64,000 bases of DNA from Palaemon carinicauda (lineage: Eukaryota; Arthropoda; Malacostraca; Decapoda; Palaemonidae): assembly GCF_036898095.1 (NCBI RefSeq), contig NC_090730.1:28537780-28601779 (forward strand). Direction: 5' to 3'. The position numbers and the translations under genes are program-made. Under the pieces are notes generated by a model. The model made no database searches. It was not told the DNA's origin and saw nothing but the letters and a program-made list of their open reading frames with translations. This document shows positions 48,552 through 60,115 of the stretch, one piece after another (positions within the stretch are counted from its first letter, which is position 1; each line of letters begins with the position of its first letter).

Positions 48552-50986
48552 GTGATGGAGCATCCCCGCCGTTGTCCTGGGCCTATGGCCGGGAAGTCGG
48601 GTGGTGCGTTCCTGTCCAAGCCGGAGGTAGATCCTCACTCCTTGTGCTCGTCGTGCAGGGGCAGAGCGTGTTCTCCGTCGGACACGTGCCCAGAGTGTGA
48701 ATCGTGGAGTGAAATACAGTGGGTACAGTTTGGTACGAAGAAGAAGAAGTCTTCCAAGAGGTCGCCCAAGAAGGCTAGCACCTCTTCTCGCTTGACGTCA
48801 CCAGGAGAGCCTCCGGAAAGAGTTTCTCTACCACCTTCCCCTACCCAGAGTAGGGGACGAGTTAAGTCCGTTGCGGGGAAAAAGCCAGTGGTTCTTCCCC
48901 AGGAGTCTATTATTCATGATAGCGGGGTAGCAGCTTCATTCCCAGCTGGCGGGGGGCCTGAAGGTGAGTTTAGTGGGGGTTCTAGAGACGGTGCCCTGGT
49001 ACTTGCTGGTCACATCTCATCGGATGACCCAATGTGGAGTAAAAATGTCCCTGCTTCTTCACCCGCATCATGGGTATGTTTTTCAGGTACCTCTGCAGCT
49101 GAAGGCACCCCCGAGAAGGAAGTCTCACTCCCATCAGATTACCTCGAATGGGTACCTCCGAGGACGCCCTGCAGGTCCCCGTTGAGGTTGGAGGAAGGCC
49201 TCAGAACCTGGTTCCCGACGTAGGGCGCCCACGCTCTCCCCCAGCGCCACCGTCTTCACTTCCAGATGTGTTTCTCCAGCCCACGCCTTCCGTGGTCCAT
49301 CAGGTCGTTCAGCCGCCATCTCTTCATGCCCCTGCCCCACGGACGAGCTACGGAGACTCTTCAGATTCGTCGATAGCAGCGGCCTCCAATTCCTCGGAAG
49401 GTGAAGACCGGAAGAAACCCCGTCGGAGGCATTCCCGTTCTCGCTCGCGCTCCAGGTCTCGCCACGGAAGAAGACGATCCAGGTCCCCCAGGATGAAATT
49501 CAGGAGGAGTAGGTCGCTGGGGGAAGAATGGGTGGTCATTCCCCGTAGTAAGCTTGTTGACTTTACTTCGGTCCCAAGCACTTCAGGTTGGCGCCCTAGA
49601 GACAGGTCCCCGGAGAGGTTCACCTCCAGCCACAACCTCGAACCTCGGAGGGACTCGGCCTCGCTGACCTCATCGGACAGGCGTAAGACTGCGAAGGTCC
49701 CGACTCAATCCGCCCAGCGGAGGGAGTAGCCCCTTCGGTCGGGCAGCCTCGTCTTGTCCTCCAAAGTAGTGCCTCATCGACGGGAGATGGAGAGACGGCT
49801 TCCTCCGTCTTGCAAGCCCACGGAAGCCTGGTCCTTCATGACGAAGGACAGACCTAGGACGGAGGCCCTCGCCGCCACGGCAATGCCCGTCCTGCGTCCG
49901 GAACCTTACATGGAGGCCCCCGTCGGTGTAGCTCCGTATAGAGAGGCAGGCCGCCAGACGGAGGACGCGGACGACAACTTAGATGGCGCAGCAGCGGAGG
50001 ACTCGGCATATAGGAGGGTGATCGGACTCATTAGGAGGCACCACAGGATAGAGGAGCCCGAACCCTCCACCGAAGATGCCTGGCGCTCTAGCCTCAATAG
50101 GCTAATGGAGGCCCCGGTCCAGCAAAGACCTTCGTTAGCTCTTCCGGTGGCCAGGGACGTGAGGCTTGGTAGAGCTCAAGTCAACAAGATCGTAGCTAAC
50201 AATGCAGAGGCCCCCAAATCACAGAGTTCCTCAAAGTTGCTACAGGGCCTGAGGTCCCAGAGCAAAATTTACCTGCCAGAGGGACAGCGGCCAGGGGCCT
50301 GCATGATGGAAGCCTCCCTTGAAGTATTAGGCCAAGGAGCACCGGAAGACAGAGCCTCGACAGCCCCAGTCTGCTTCTCCCAGTCAGAGGCGACGATGAT
50401 GGAGGAGATGGCTAAGGACCTAGCCAACGTCACCTCCTGGCTGGACTGGTGGGCGTTCGCCCTCGTAGGAATCCAGTCCTTCTACAACCTCTCAGTCCCG
50501 GGGAATCAGGCTCTACTGAAGGAGCCGATTATCTCGGGAGGTAGAGCGCTTAAGTTCTTATCCTACCAGTCCCTAGCCCAATCAGCCAACTGGGTTTTTC
50601 GTAGGAGGGACACTGTCCTAAATAAGATGACCAGGAGGATTCCGGACAGGGAAGCGAGGGCTCTGAGGAGCCTACCCCTGTGGGATGATCCTCTCTTCCC
50701 CTTGAAGGCAGCAGAGGAGATCATGGAAAAGGTCCAAAAACGTAAAGACATGGGTGAACCCAGACCCCAGTCACTGTGGAGACCCATCCACAGAAGACCT
50801 CCGCCAGATGTTCCTCCTCCTCCTAGGGCCTCGCCTAGCCAGCCCAGGAGAGACGCCCCAACAGCTTCTTGGTCGCAGCCTTCGCAGCCCTCCCGTAGGG
50901 GAGCAGCTGCAGCCCCGGCCTCCTTTAGGACTTCATACGCGGCCTCCAGGAGAGGACGTACAAGTCGATCCTCCAGAAGGAGATAG
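48552..50986 (+). pseudogene. DIRS gag-like ORF (copy 3)
   Basis: Start at MMEHPRRCPG. Near the N-terminus is DPHSLCSSCRGRACSPSDTC then PECESW, the Cys cluster also seen in copies 1 and 2. A frameshift between about 49150 and 49220 moves to a second frame. That frame has an Arg-Ser dipeptide region (49429-49530) resembling an RS domain and one in-frame TAG at 49727. The last part (49754-50986) has a helical SEATMMEEMAKDLANVTSWL stretch and a basic Pro/Arg-rich tail. Together about 800 codons. It presumably packages RNA; the RS region may also bind RNA or splicing factors (inference). It overlaps the RT frame by 233 bases. Confidence 0.75.
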
Positions 50987-52898
50987 GGAGAGAGGCCCCC
51001 TACTCCTGCCCAAGCCTCAGGTAGGGGGATGCCTCAGACGTTTTTGGCAAGCATGGAAGAACCACGGGGCAGACCCGTGGACAGAAACAGTATTAAAGGA
51101 AGGGTACAGATTACCATTCCTAGCAGAACCCCCGCCCTTAATTCCAGATCTTCGGCCGGAGTGGTTAGTTCCCAAGGACCCCTTGAAGAGGACGGCCTTG
51201 CAAGAGGAAGTATCAGCGATGCTGGCGAAGGGAGCGTTGGAAACGGTACAAGAACTGAGCCCGGGCTTCTACAGTCGGCTCTTCCTAGTGGAGAAGGTAA
51301 CGGGAGGCTGGAGGCCGATCATAGACCTCTCAGCCCTCAACAAGTTTGTGTGCAAGACCGACTTCAAGATGGACACCCCAAAGTCGGTCCTGGAGTCCTT
51401 GAGGGAAGGGGACTTCATGATGTCCATAGACCTCAAGGACACACAGTATTTCCAAATTCCAGTTCACCCCTCCAGCAGGAAGTACCTTCGGGTGAAATGG
51501 GGTACCCAGACATTGCAGTTCAAGTCCCTCTGCTTTGGACTGTCCACAGCACCGCAGGTCTTCACGAGGGTCTTCACAACAGTCTCAGTTTGGGCGCATG
51601 AATGGGGCATCCACCTGATTCATTATCTAGACAACTGGTTGCTGCTTTCATCCTCAGAGGTAGTACTGAGGGAACAAGGTGTGGAGCTACTGCAATTCTG
51701 CAAGGTTCTGGGCATCACCATCAACCTGGAGAAGTCTCATCTGTCGCCCTCCACCAGGATGACCTACCTCGGGATGGTCCTAGATTCCCGTTTGGTGAGA
51801 GCCTTTCCCTTGGGGAAGAGGTTGAACAACTTGGACCAGATTCTCCGCCCCTTCATATCGGAACAGCCCAGGAGGGCGAAGGACTGGCAGAGGTTAATAG
51901 GCCACCTCGTATCATTGGAGAAACTGGTTCCCCAAGGGAGGCTCAAGCTCAGAAACGTCCAATGGAATCTGAAGGAACTCTGGAACCAGAAGGATTCCCC
52001 CCACAAGGTGGTTCCCGTTCTCCCGGAAACGAAGGAAGTCCTGGAATAGTGGCAAGACCGAACGAACAGCCTCAAGGGGATGCCCTTCGCAGCCGAGCCC
52101 CCCGAAATGCTCCTGTTCACAGACACGTCCAAGGAGGGGTGGGGTGCCCATCTCCTCGGAAGGTCAGCAAGAGGCAGTTGGACGGAGGTAGAGAAGGCCC
52201 AAGAGATGAGGGCAGTTCGAAGGGCGTGCCTGCAGTTCGTCAATCTGCTCCGGGAAAACACCGTGGCACTGATGTGCGACAACGCCACAGTGGTGGCATA
52301 CGTAAAGAAGCAGGTAGGACAGAAATCGAGGGAGTTGTGCGATCTCACGTTGGAACTTCTGGATTGGGCTGAGTCAGAGCAGATCACAATCACAGCGAGG
52401 TTCATTCCAGGAAAAAGGAACGTCCAAGCCGACGGCCTCAGCAGGATGGGACAAGTGGTAGGAACCGAATAGTCCCTGCACCCAGAGGTAGCCAAGCTCA
52501 TCATCCAGAAATGGGGCTCGCCAGTGATGGATCTCTTCGCAACAAGACTGAATGCTCAACTCCCCGTATTCTGTTCTCCTGTCCCAGACCCAAAGGCGGC
52601 GTTAAAGGACGCCTTCCAACATCCCTGGGACAATCTAGACGTATACGCCTTCCCCCCTTTCGCGATGCTCAGACAAGTGCTCAACAGGGTAAGGAGGGCC
52701 CACAACCTGAGGATGACTTTGGTAGCGCCCTGGTGGCCGGAGAGAGAGTGGTTCGTGGACCTAAAAGAACTAGCGTGCCTTCCGCCGTGGCCTCTCCCGG
52801 ACAGACCGGACCTTCTCCGGCAGCCCCACTTCCAAAGGTTCCACAAGAACCCTTGGTCCCTCCACCTTCACGTGTGGAGGTTATCAAGCGTCTCCTGA
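50754..52898 (+). pseudogene. DIRS reverse transcriptase-RNase H (copy 3)
   Basis: A single frame is interrupted only by TAG at 52047 and TAG at 52470. RT motifs: GFYSRLFLVEKVTGGWRPII, SIDLKDTQYFQIPVHPSSRK, CFGLSTAPQVFTRVF, HYLDNWLLLSS (catalytic box 51624-51635, Asn in place of the second Asp) and DWQRLIGHLVSLEKLVPQGR. RNase H: LFTDTSKEGWGAHL, EMRAVRRA, MCDNATVVAYVKK and FIPGKRNVQADGLSR. The C-terminal module has VMDLFATRLNAQLPVFCSPV and LDVYAFPPFAML. The open frame before about 50990 overlaps gag and probably is not translated independently. It would synthesise the DNA copy; the two stops suggest recent inactivation. Confidence 0.9.
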
Positions 52899-53923
52899 GG
52901 AAGGAAGGCTATTCAGCGGGAACGGCAGAAAGGATGTCTGGATATCTGAGGCGTTCATTGGCAGCGGTATATCAAGCTATGTGGGCCACTTTCACGAAGT
53001 GGTGCTCCTCCAGGAACATGAAGCCCCTGAGGGCCTCCAATCCGGAGATTGCGGACTTTAAGGGTATACCTCAGGGACGTGGTCGGTATGTCTATTCCAA
53101 CCATCAAGGGAGTCCGTGCAGCCTTAAGCCAAGTCTACCTCCTGAAAGGCATCGATCTGGGGTCCTCGAGGCATATCTCGATGCTCATCAGGAGTTTCGA
53201 GCGCAAGCGTGCCCCCCTCAAGCCGTCAGAGTGCCGCAGTGGGATGTGGCGAGGATCCTGAAGATGTTAAGTGAACCCCCGTTCGAACCCCTGAAAGACA
53301 TCGTGGACAGGGATCTCACCCTCAAGACTGTTTTTCTGCTGGCGATGGCCTCAGCAAAAAGGGTGGGCGAGATTCCCGGACTGTCTTACGAGGTCTCACA
53401 CTCGAAGGGCTGGCGTGAGCTTTCCTTCAAGTTCGTCCCGACTTTTGTAGCCAAGACCCAGAATCCAGCAGTTTGGAATCCCAGATTCGAGGGCTTCTCT
53501 ATACCAGCAATTCCTCGTTCAGACAACCCGAAGGACTTAAAGTTGTGCCCTGTCAGAGCCGTAAGGAAATACCTGGAGAGGACGGCTAGACTCCGCCCTG
53601 GTATCAAGAGCCTTTTCGTCTCCACAGGTCCAGTGAAAAAGCCGGTCTCGTAGAACACTATATCCTTCCGGCTGAGACAGGTGATTATCAGGGCTTATAG
53701 TAGGGTGGGTGTTCCCCTGCCGGGTAAACCCAGGCCCCACGACATTAGGGGTCTAAGTACCTCCTTAGCTTTCAAAAAGAACATGGCAGTGGGTCAGATC
53801 CTTAAAGCTGGCACCTGGGCTAACCAGTCTACCTTCACGGCTCACTATCTGAAGGAATGCTCGAGGAAGTCCCTAGACGGGTTCCCAATAGGAACAGTCA
53901 TCTCTGCGCTCCAAGCTATTTAA
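52680..53923 (+). pseudogene. DIRS tyrosine recombinase (copy 3)
   Basis: One frame (open from 52511 to a TAG at 53651 and again to 53923) covers most of the protein. It has RVEVIKRLLRKEGYS, AVYQAMWATFTKWCSSRN, VFLLAMASAKRVGEIPGLS (first catalytic Arg), LCPVRAVRKYLERT, RPHDIRGLSTSLAFKK (H-x-x-R) and FTAHYLKECSRK (Tyr). Between about 53055 and 53220 the coding sequence slips to another frame and back (VYLRDVVGMSIPTIKGVRAA lies there). Thus two compensating shifts and one stop inactivate it. Its first part overlaps the end of the RT/RNase H ORF in a different frame, which is common in DIRS. Confidence 0.9.
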
Positions 53924-54264
53924 CGGCATAGCCCCAGGTACAATCGCGGGTAGTAAGACCAAGAGAGACAGGTTCGTTTCCCTAAACCCCCTTGCTCTTC
54001 CTTCCCCCCTCTTCCACTCGAAGATAGTCTCAGGTAGCCCCTGAACCAGCTCTCAAGACACATGATCATCGAAAGGACATGTATCCGAGGAATTCTTGCA
54101 CAGGTGAGTTACTTAGACACTAACATGAGCTCTTTGTGTAGTTTCTCCTATGTTTCGTTTTCTGATCAGCTCTGAACCTAGATCCCTATCTAGGTTCCAC
54201 TCATACTGCTTAGCCAGGTCTATGGGTCGAGAAGGATACTCCCACCTCCTAAAGTGTAAGTCTC

Positions 54265-54306
54265 CTAAGAAAGTAGTTCGAGGTAAGTACTCCGTGTTGG
54301 AACAAA
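54265..54306. repeat. Internal complementary region of DIRS copy 3
   Basis: GAAAGTAGTTCGAGGTAAGT then ACTCCGTGTTGGAACAAAT is the reverse complement of the left outer tip at 48112-48141. Confidence 0.85.
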
Positions 54307-54646
54307 TCACAAATTTTAAGTAATTTGTATTTTTCCTAACAGTACTTACCTCGAACTACTTTCGGGTAATGGCCCGCCCTTCCTGCACCGAGTGCCTTAC
54401 TGACCCTTTAGGTAACTAAGCAACCAAGAACTTACTAAGGGTAGAGACCCAAGCTAGCAAACTTCCTGACCCAGGCTTAGCCTCAGGGCACGTATCCATC
54501 CGCCTGAGGTTAGCCCTCACAGAAAATGGAAGTAGGGTAAACTACACAAAACTCTGGTCGGATGGGAGAAGATCCCAGGTACTCCTAAGAAAGTAGTTCG
54601 AGGTAAGTACTGTTAGGAAAAATACAAATTACTTAAAATTTGTGAT
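54306..54646. repeat. DIRS copy 3 hairpin-type right terminal repeat
   Basis: ATCACAAATTTTAAGTAATT through CTCGAACTACTTTC (54306-54363) is perfectly mirrored at 54589-54646. The loop of about 225 bp contains the terminal-repeat body shared with the left end. Confidence 0.9.
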
Positions 54647-56735
54647 ATCAGTTTTGTTTTGACAAATTCACAATCTTTTCTCAGACATTGAAAAACAAAT
54701 TACTTTGTGTGTGGAGTAAAACATATACTGTATATCTAACCAAGAAGTTCCCTTTAATTATCTTGGTAAATAAAAGATATACTGTACAGCTTTATTTCAT
54801 GATGACATCTTCCTAATTACATCATCTGCTATCCTAAGTTTGACAGATGTATCATTTGTATGGCTATTTTGGTATACCCATAATATAATTATAAAGTTAC
54901 ATCTGACATTCACACATCTAAAGGAGAGTTACCAGCTCTCATAAAATTATGACACAGCTTTGACAGCTCACTTGAGTGAGTTGTCCCATAGATACTTCAA
55001 AGTAATTAAGTCACTTTGTTTATAATTGTAAATATAGTAGTTTTGCATGTTTTCATGAGCGCTTTGCTTTTATTATACTGTAATTCCAATGTACATTTTA
55101 AAAGCAATAAACATACCAAGTAACAGAATGTATCTTCATTCAGCATGAAAAGGAAGGAGAATTTAACTTGGATGCATCATGACATTCTGGGTAGAGTATT
55201 TGCTGATTCACAGGGCAAGAGCCATAATGCAAGAATAAGCAATGGAACAGATGGAATCTATAACTCAGATCGAATTATAACACAGGTAGGGTACTATTGA
55301 TGTTATTACTTAAATTCTTCAAAGGAAAACTAATACAGTATTACACTAAAAATCTTTGAAGGCCAATATCTTTGAAATGTACTTATTATACAATTAAATC
55401 AATCAACTGTTATTCATTATCCAATTCTAAATGAAAAATATGATTTTTTCACAAATTTTATTATTGTTAATAGGTGACATTCACTTTTTATGATATATTT
55501 AAATTTTTATAATTAAAAAATGAAATAAATATTCTTTAAAAAATATGTAAAATTTCTGAATCCCCTCATTGAAAAAATGTATTCATAATAATGAAATCGC
55601 CGACAAGTGGACCAAATAACTCAGAAAACTAGTATAGCTGAGGTAAACACCCCCAAAGAGAAAAACCACTGTCAAAGAGTCTGGAACTATAGACCAAATC
55701 GACATCGGCGAGACAGTCTTCAACTGAAAAGTTACCGTCTCTAGGCTAGGTTAACCAAAACTGACAAACACCCACAAAAAACATAAAATACAAAAATACA
55801 ATGTAAATGCAAACTCAAAATAAGAGCCCAAAGCATCGCAATGCTAAAAACCTACTAGCTAACGTGAAACTTACACAATAAAACAAGTGAACACGAAAAT
55901 AAGGACGATCAAGTATGAAACCTGACACCCAAGCTAACTGTACTCGAAGCACTTAGGCTTCCTAAATCGCAAAAGCTAAATAATTTTCCCCGCAGGTATC
56001 CAAAACATTTACAGCTAAACCAAACTGCAAAGAGAGGTAGGTACTCAACTTAGACAAAAGAGAGGAAGCCATCATATGAAGAAAAACTTCAAAATAAGCT
56101 GATAAAACAAGCACAACAAACAATAGAACAGTAGCATGAATCTGCGAACAAAGGAATGAAGCGCCAGAGACATATGAGAACATCGAAAGGTGATAGGATA
56201 TGTAAGGGCTCCTCACTTATCCTTCCCCTTAGTGGATTAGACTGTGTAAAGTCTATTGGGGGTGCAGATATCTATGGTTATCTTAGGATACATCCCTGAT
56301 CATACACGATATCTACGGATAGTCGTTCTGGGGGTTGGAACCCCAAGATACCTGACGGTAATTCTCTTGTAATATCACTTGCAGAAATATTATACATTAG
56401 GAAGCAGCAAAGGGAACTTCTATCAGGACGACATGGCTATCTCACCCAAAAATAGATTTTTCCGACGTCAAAATCCCTTTTATAATAATGTCTGAATTCC
56501 CTCCTGTAGAAAAAAAATTTATCTATAAGAAAGTTATCCTGTAACAGTTTTCAAAAAAATTGATACAATATTTTTCAAGATAATAAAAATTTAAAAAACT
56601 AATAGAATCACAATTCACTAAAAAAATAAAAAAGTATTGGACTGAATGATGCAAAATTTTTGTGAGAAGAATGCACAATATATACCTAAACATAAGTAGA
56701 AATTAAGAATTTTGAAGCATATCTTAATGCATGGT
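54647..56735. other. ZFYVE1 intron right of DIRS copy 3
   Basis: No gene seen. The part 55590-56480 has a more even composition and may be an unrecognised mobile element. It begins near ATGAAATCGCCGACAAGTGG and ends near GATTTTTCCGACGTCAAAAT. I found no clear inverted ends. Confidence 0.4.
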
Positions 56736-56739
56736 GGCT

Positions 56740-57330
56740 GGTCCCCTTTAAATTACTTCTGACCTTTTATCCCTCTGGCTTGATTCCCATAGTAAGACAA
56801 CTGGCTTTGTTTGTTTCAAGTTATTATTTTCTGATTCATTATTCCAAATAATCTGCCACTTTGTTACTATATAATGATTCATTGTGGCTACATAGTCCTT
56901 AACAGGGAGTTTAATGTTGAGTTGGGGTAAATTTATGGCTAATTTAGCAGCAGCATCTGCTTTTTCATTACCAAATATTACAACATGAGCCAGAATCCAG
57001 AATAATTCAATATATACCCCTTAAGGATAAAATCTATTACAAAGCCCCTTAATTTGTGATACTATTTGGTTCTTATGTGTGTAAACATTGAGGGCCTCAA
57101 TGGCATTTCTTGAATCTGAATAAATAACAGACTTGATATTCTCCATATCTTCAATTGCTTTAATAATGTCTATTGCTAGTAAAATCACCAATAGTTCTGA
57201 TGTAAATACTGAAGCTTTACAGGTAATGAGGGCTGACTTAAGATACTGCAGCACAGCCAGCACCCATTGAAGATTCACAGCCATCGGTATGTACATAATA
57301 GTGAGGTCCTTTCCTTTCAATAAGTTTCAA
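56740..57330 (-). pseudogene. Non-LTR retrotransposon RNase H fragment
   Basis: Minus frame reads SVFTSELLVILLAIDIIKAI, then VIYSDSRNAIEALN, an in-frame stop near 57018, and FWILAHVVIFGNEKADAAAK, followed by KWQIIWNN. The E-L, YSDS and H-x-x-x-GNEKAD motifs are those of the RNase H that ends ORF2 in I/R1/Jockey-type non-LTR elements, with KWQxxWN shortly after. No RT is found upstream on this strand, so this is an isolated 3' fragment. Confidence 0.75.
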
Positions 57331-57599
57331 AGTATGGTGTTCATGGTGACTGAGTATAATTATATTTCTTTGATAAATACTGTAAAAAAAGATAAGCGCA
57401 TATTCTTGTTTTCTTTATGATCGGCAATTGAACAGTTAACCACTTGCATGCAGATAGATGAACATACACAAGCATGTTAATGCTGTAAGTCTGATGAATA
57501 CTCGCTAAGTTGAGCAAGTGAATGCTCAACATCAGCAGCATGCACGCCAATTGAATAGAACGTAAGCTCTGAAGAGTAGGAAAGAGCACTAATAAGAGA

Positions 57600-58640
57600 G
57601 CATACATATAGGTAATTGTTCAAAGTCAGAAGAATGTTTGCTAAATGTATAGCGCATGTGACCTAAAAAGTACATGCGCATACAGGTGAGCAACTGCATG
57701 TACATGTGAGCATGCTCTCATAGGGGTGTGCACACCAACAGGTGATTGCTCATAATTATGAGCGGGCACAAACAGGTGATTGCTCATAAGTATGAGCGGG
57801 CGCAAACATGTGATTGCTCATAAGTAGGAGTGGGTATGAACAGGTGATTGCTCTTAAGTATGAGCAGGCACGAACAGATTCTCTCTGAGTTCTCATCATA
57901 TTTCTCTCTACAGAGAGAAGATTATCTTCTGAAGACACAATAATATGCATCTTGCTGGCTGAAGAGAGTAGATCCCTTGAAGAAGGAATGACATTCTTGT
58001 CATTGCTTCCGGGAAGTCAGTAAACTGTGCTGAAGGGAATCTTCCTTTTTTGTTTTCTTTACTCGAGTATAGAATTAGACAAAGCCATCACCAATGTTGA
58101 TGCCGTAGGGAATGGACTGGGAAGCAAAGGAAGCTGAAGGCATTTTCTTCCCTTACCCAAGATGTCAAGTCGGAAGGTGATGATGCCCCTGAAGGCAAAG
58201 ACTGGCGATCAAATGTGCCTCCAAGGGGGTGGGTAGGATAGAGGGGGTCACACCCTGGGCTTCTTCAAATGGTGCAGCAGAAGAGGCTCGTGAGGAGGAG
58301 AAGACTTTCTCTTAGATAGCGCCAGGGTTTACAGAAATCTTTCCTTCAACTGAATACTTTTCTTATCTGAGGATGGCCATAACATCAGGGCACCATTCTT
58401 GTCTGCATTGTCACCTGAAACTAACGTTTCTTCAGGTTCACCGCAAGAAGGAATACTGTACCTACTTCTCTAGGGAAAAAGGGTAAAGCCGACTTGCTTT
58501 GTCTTGCCCTATGGTTAAATTAAGATCATCGTCCTTCACCGCCTTCCTCTCGAACGAAGGCAACAGTAAAGGATCAGAAGCCAGGATACTAGGGGAGAAT
58601 GAAGAGGTTTAGCAGATCTCTTAGACTGCTAAATAAATAT
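57600..58640 (-). other. Possible decayed gag region with internal repeats
   Basis: The minus strand has Ser/Pro/Lys-rich stretches in shifting frames (for example KRKSSPPHEP near 58300), like DIRS gag middles, with many stops. Plus-strand reading gives nothing. Low confidence; composition is the only support. Confidence 0.25.
57736..57880. repeat. About 39-bp tandem repeat, nearly 4 units
   Basis: Units AACAGGTGATTGCTCATAAG followed by TATGAGCGGGCACAA. Each unit includes CTCATAATTATGAG, a near-perfect inverted repeat. Units vary at a few positions and the array has no spacers. Confidence 0.85.
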
Positions 58641-58810
58641 ACATCTACCTATTAAAATTAATGAAAATTTCCTAGGCTGCTCACAATATACACCTTTTTG
58701 CAATACACTTATAATTTCATAACAGATATCTCTTGTTCCCCAAGATTCAAAAGTTTTTAATAACCAGAAAATCTCAAGTGCATTTAAGGTAAACAATAAA
58801 CCAAACTCAC

Positions 58811-58964
58811 CTGTCTACCTGCATGAGCTGCATTGCTTACAACACTTCCTGGCCATACATGTTGATATTCCTCCCTAACAACACTTCTATCCGGAGACTC
58901 ATTTCCATACCAGTACTGACGACTCCGGTATAGAATACCACACTTTTCACACTCCAGAACATAC
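58811..58964 (-). CDS. ZFYVE1: ZFYVE1 exon upstream of FYVE domains (Cys pair and SRQYWYGN block)
   Basis: 154-base exon, acceptor AATTTTTCTTCAG, donor GTGAGTTTG, phase 2 in and 0 out. It encodes YVLECEKCGILYRSRQYWYG, then NESPDRSVVREEYQHVWPG and AAHAGRQ. ECEKCG-x-x-YRSRQYWYGN and HVWPG are recognisable blocks of the ZFYVE1 central region, which has Cys pairs with the previous exon that probably form a zinc site. Confidence 0.92.
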
Positions 58965-59049
58965 CTGAAGAAAAATTATTTAAAATGTACAATGCACATA
59001 TGTGCTAATCAAAGAAAGCATTTAAAATTGCATCTATATCATCATCAAT

Positions 59050-59172
59050 GGAATTGGTCACACAAAAACCAAATTTAACAATAAAATTACTCAAATACTA
59101 CAGGATTTGAAATTGATCACACAAAAACCAGATTTAATAATAAAATTACTCAAATACTACAGGATTTGAAAA
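59050..59172. repeat. 59-bp tandem duplication in a short ZFYVE1 intron
   Basis: TCACACAAAAACCAAATTTA through CTACAGGATTTGAAATT is repeated once, with 3 or 4 differences. It makes up about 40% of the 305-bp intron between the 58811 and 59270 exons. Confidence 0.9.
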
Positions 59173-59269
59173 CCTCAATCGGAGAAAAATTATTTCAATA
59201 AGTTATTCTAAAAACAAACACCAAAACTTCATCACAGCAATATCAATATGCCTTTAGTCAATAACTTAC

Positions 59270-59382
59270 CCTGACCAAGCATATCTAGCAAGTCCAAACC
59301 ATGTGTTGTCTTTAGATGAAGAGGTTTTTGGAACTACTATTCTACGCTCACCTTCACTACTACAGCGCTTACAAATGTAGAT
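59270..59382 (-). CDS. ZFYVE1: ZFYVE1 exon upstream of FYVE domains (first Cys pair)
   Basis: 113-base exon, acceptor TTCTTTCCTGCAG, donor GTAAGTTAT, phase 0 in and 2 out. It encodes IYICKRCSSEGERRIVVPKT, then SSSKDNTWFGLARYAWS. The ICKRC pair, VVPKT and W-x-GLARYAWS(G) match the ZFYVE1 central region and join in phase to YVLECEKC. It is the most 5' exon visible; the rest of the gene continues to the right, beyond what I can identify. Confidence 0.9.
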
Positions 59383-59559
59383 CTGCAGGAAAGAAGATAA
59401 AAATTCTAAAACAAAATGTTATATAAATGCTATACAGTATAAAGAAAATAACTATAAATGACAAAATTCTATACTCAAATTTGCTACATATTTCATATTT
59501 TATGTTTTGAGAATTTTTCTAGACCTGGAGCACCTGGACAAGAAAAAATCTTATACAAT

Positions 59560-60115
59560 AATGCCTCACAACACAAAATTAATTCTTTCTAGAGTGGCCT
59601 TCGTAACGTGATTTTTTTCGTGTTGAGTCATATTTTACATGTGAATCGCCTAATTTGTTCCAAACCCTACAAAACACCACATTAAATCTCATAATAAAGC
59701 TACAGTATAACCACAATGAAATACTGTACAGCCAAACACATTTGACCCATTTAATATATCTTAACCAACTGTTAATACCTGTAAATTAAGTAGTTATTTA
59801 AACATAATGTAATAATAAATGGAAAATAATACAATCCTGTACATATACAAAATATGCAGTACCATATGTACAGTACTATTATAGTTACCCATACTATAGA
59901 CTACAGCTCAATTTTCTATTGTGTAAATCCATTTTCTTCAATTTTTTTAAAGGGTAACTATTCTTTTCTCGGCCTGGCTGGTAAATATCTTTTCTCAACA
60001 TGAAAGTTTTTTCGCAAAGCGAGTCTTAAAAATATTCGGATCTAGTTTCGCAGCGTGAAAATTTCATAAGCAGATTCTTTCATGAAGAGAGGTATGACAG
60101 TATAGTATGACTGTA
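59560..60115. repeat. Possible decayed MITE
   Basis: Both edges carry loosely inverted sequence: CAATAATGCCTCACAACACA at 59567, and on the rc strand CATACCTCTCTTCATGAAAG from 60100. Each is followed by a TCACG-like block. The similarity is weak and no target duplication is clear. Confidence 0.25.

Larger units (their letters stand above)
48112..54646 (+). mobile_element. DIRS-type retrotransposon, near full length (DIRS copy 3)
   Basis: Plus-strand element, antisense to ZFYVE1. Left repeat 48112-48330 is inverted at 54395-54603: GAGTACCTGGGATC at 48150 corresponds to the rc of GATCCCAGGTACTC at 54570. Order: gag (48552-50986), RT/RNase H (50754-52898), recombinase (about 52680-53923), internal complementary region (about 54265-54306) and hairpin-type right repeat (54306-54646). 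GC content and codon regularity are much higher than in the flanking AT-rich intron, and damage is limited to a few stops and frameshifts. This is the best preserved DIRS copy in the window. Confidence 0.92.

Noticed and set aside
51602..52504. Overlapping 246-256-codon ORFs in alternative frames of the RT/RNase H region
   Set aside because: They exist because the region is GC-rich; only the 50754-52898 frame shows RT and RNase H motifs.
57736..57880. CRISPR-like array
   Set aside because: Units are head to tail with no unique spacers, and the context is an animal intron or upstream region.
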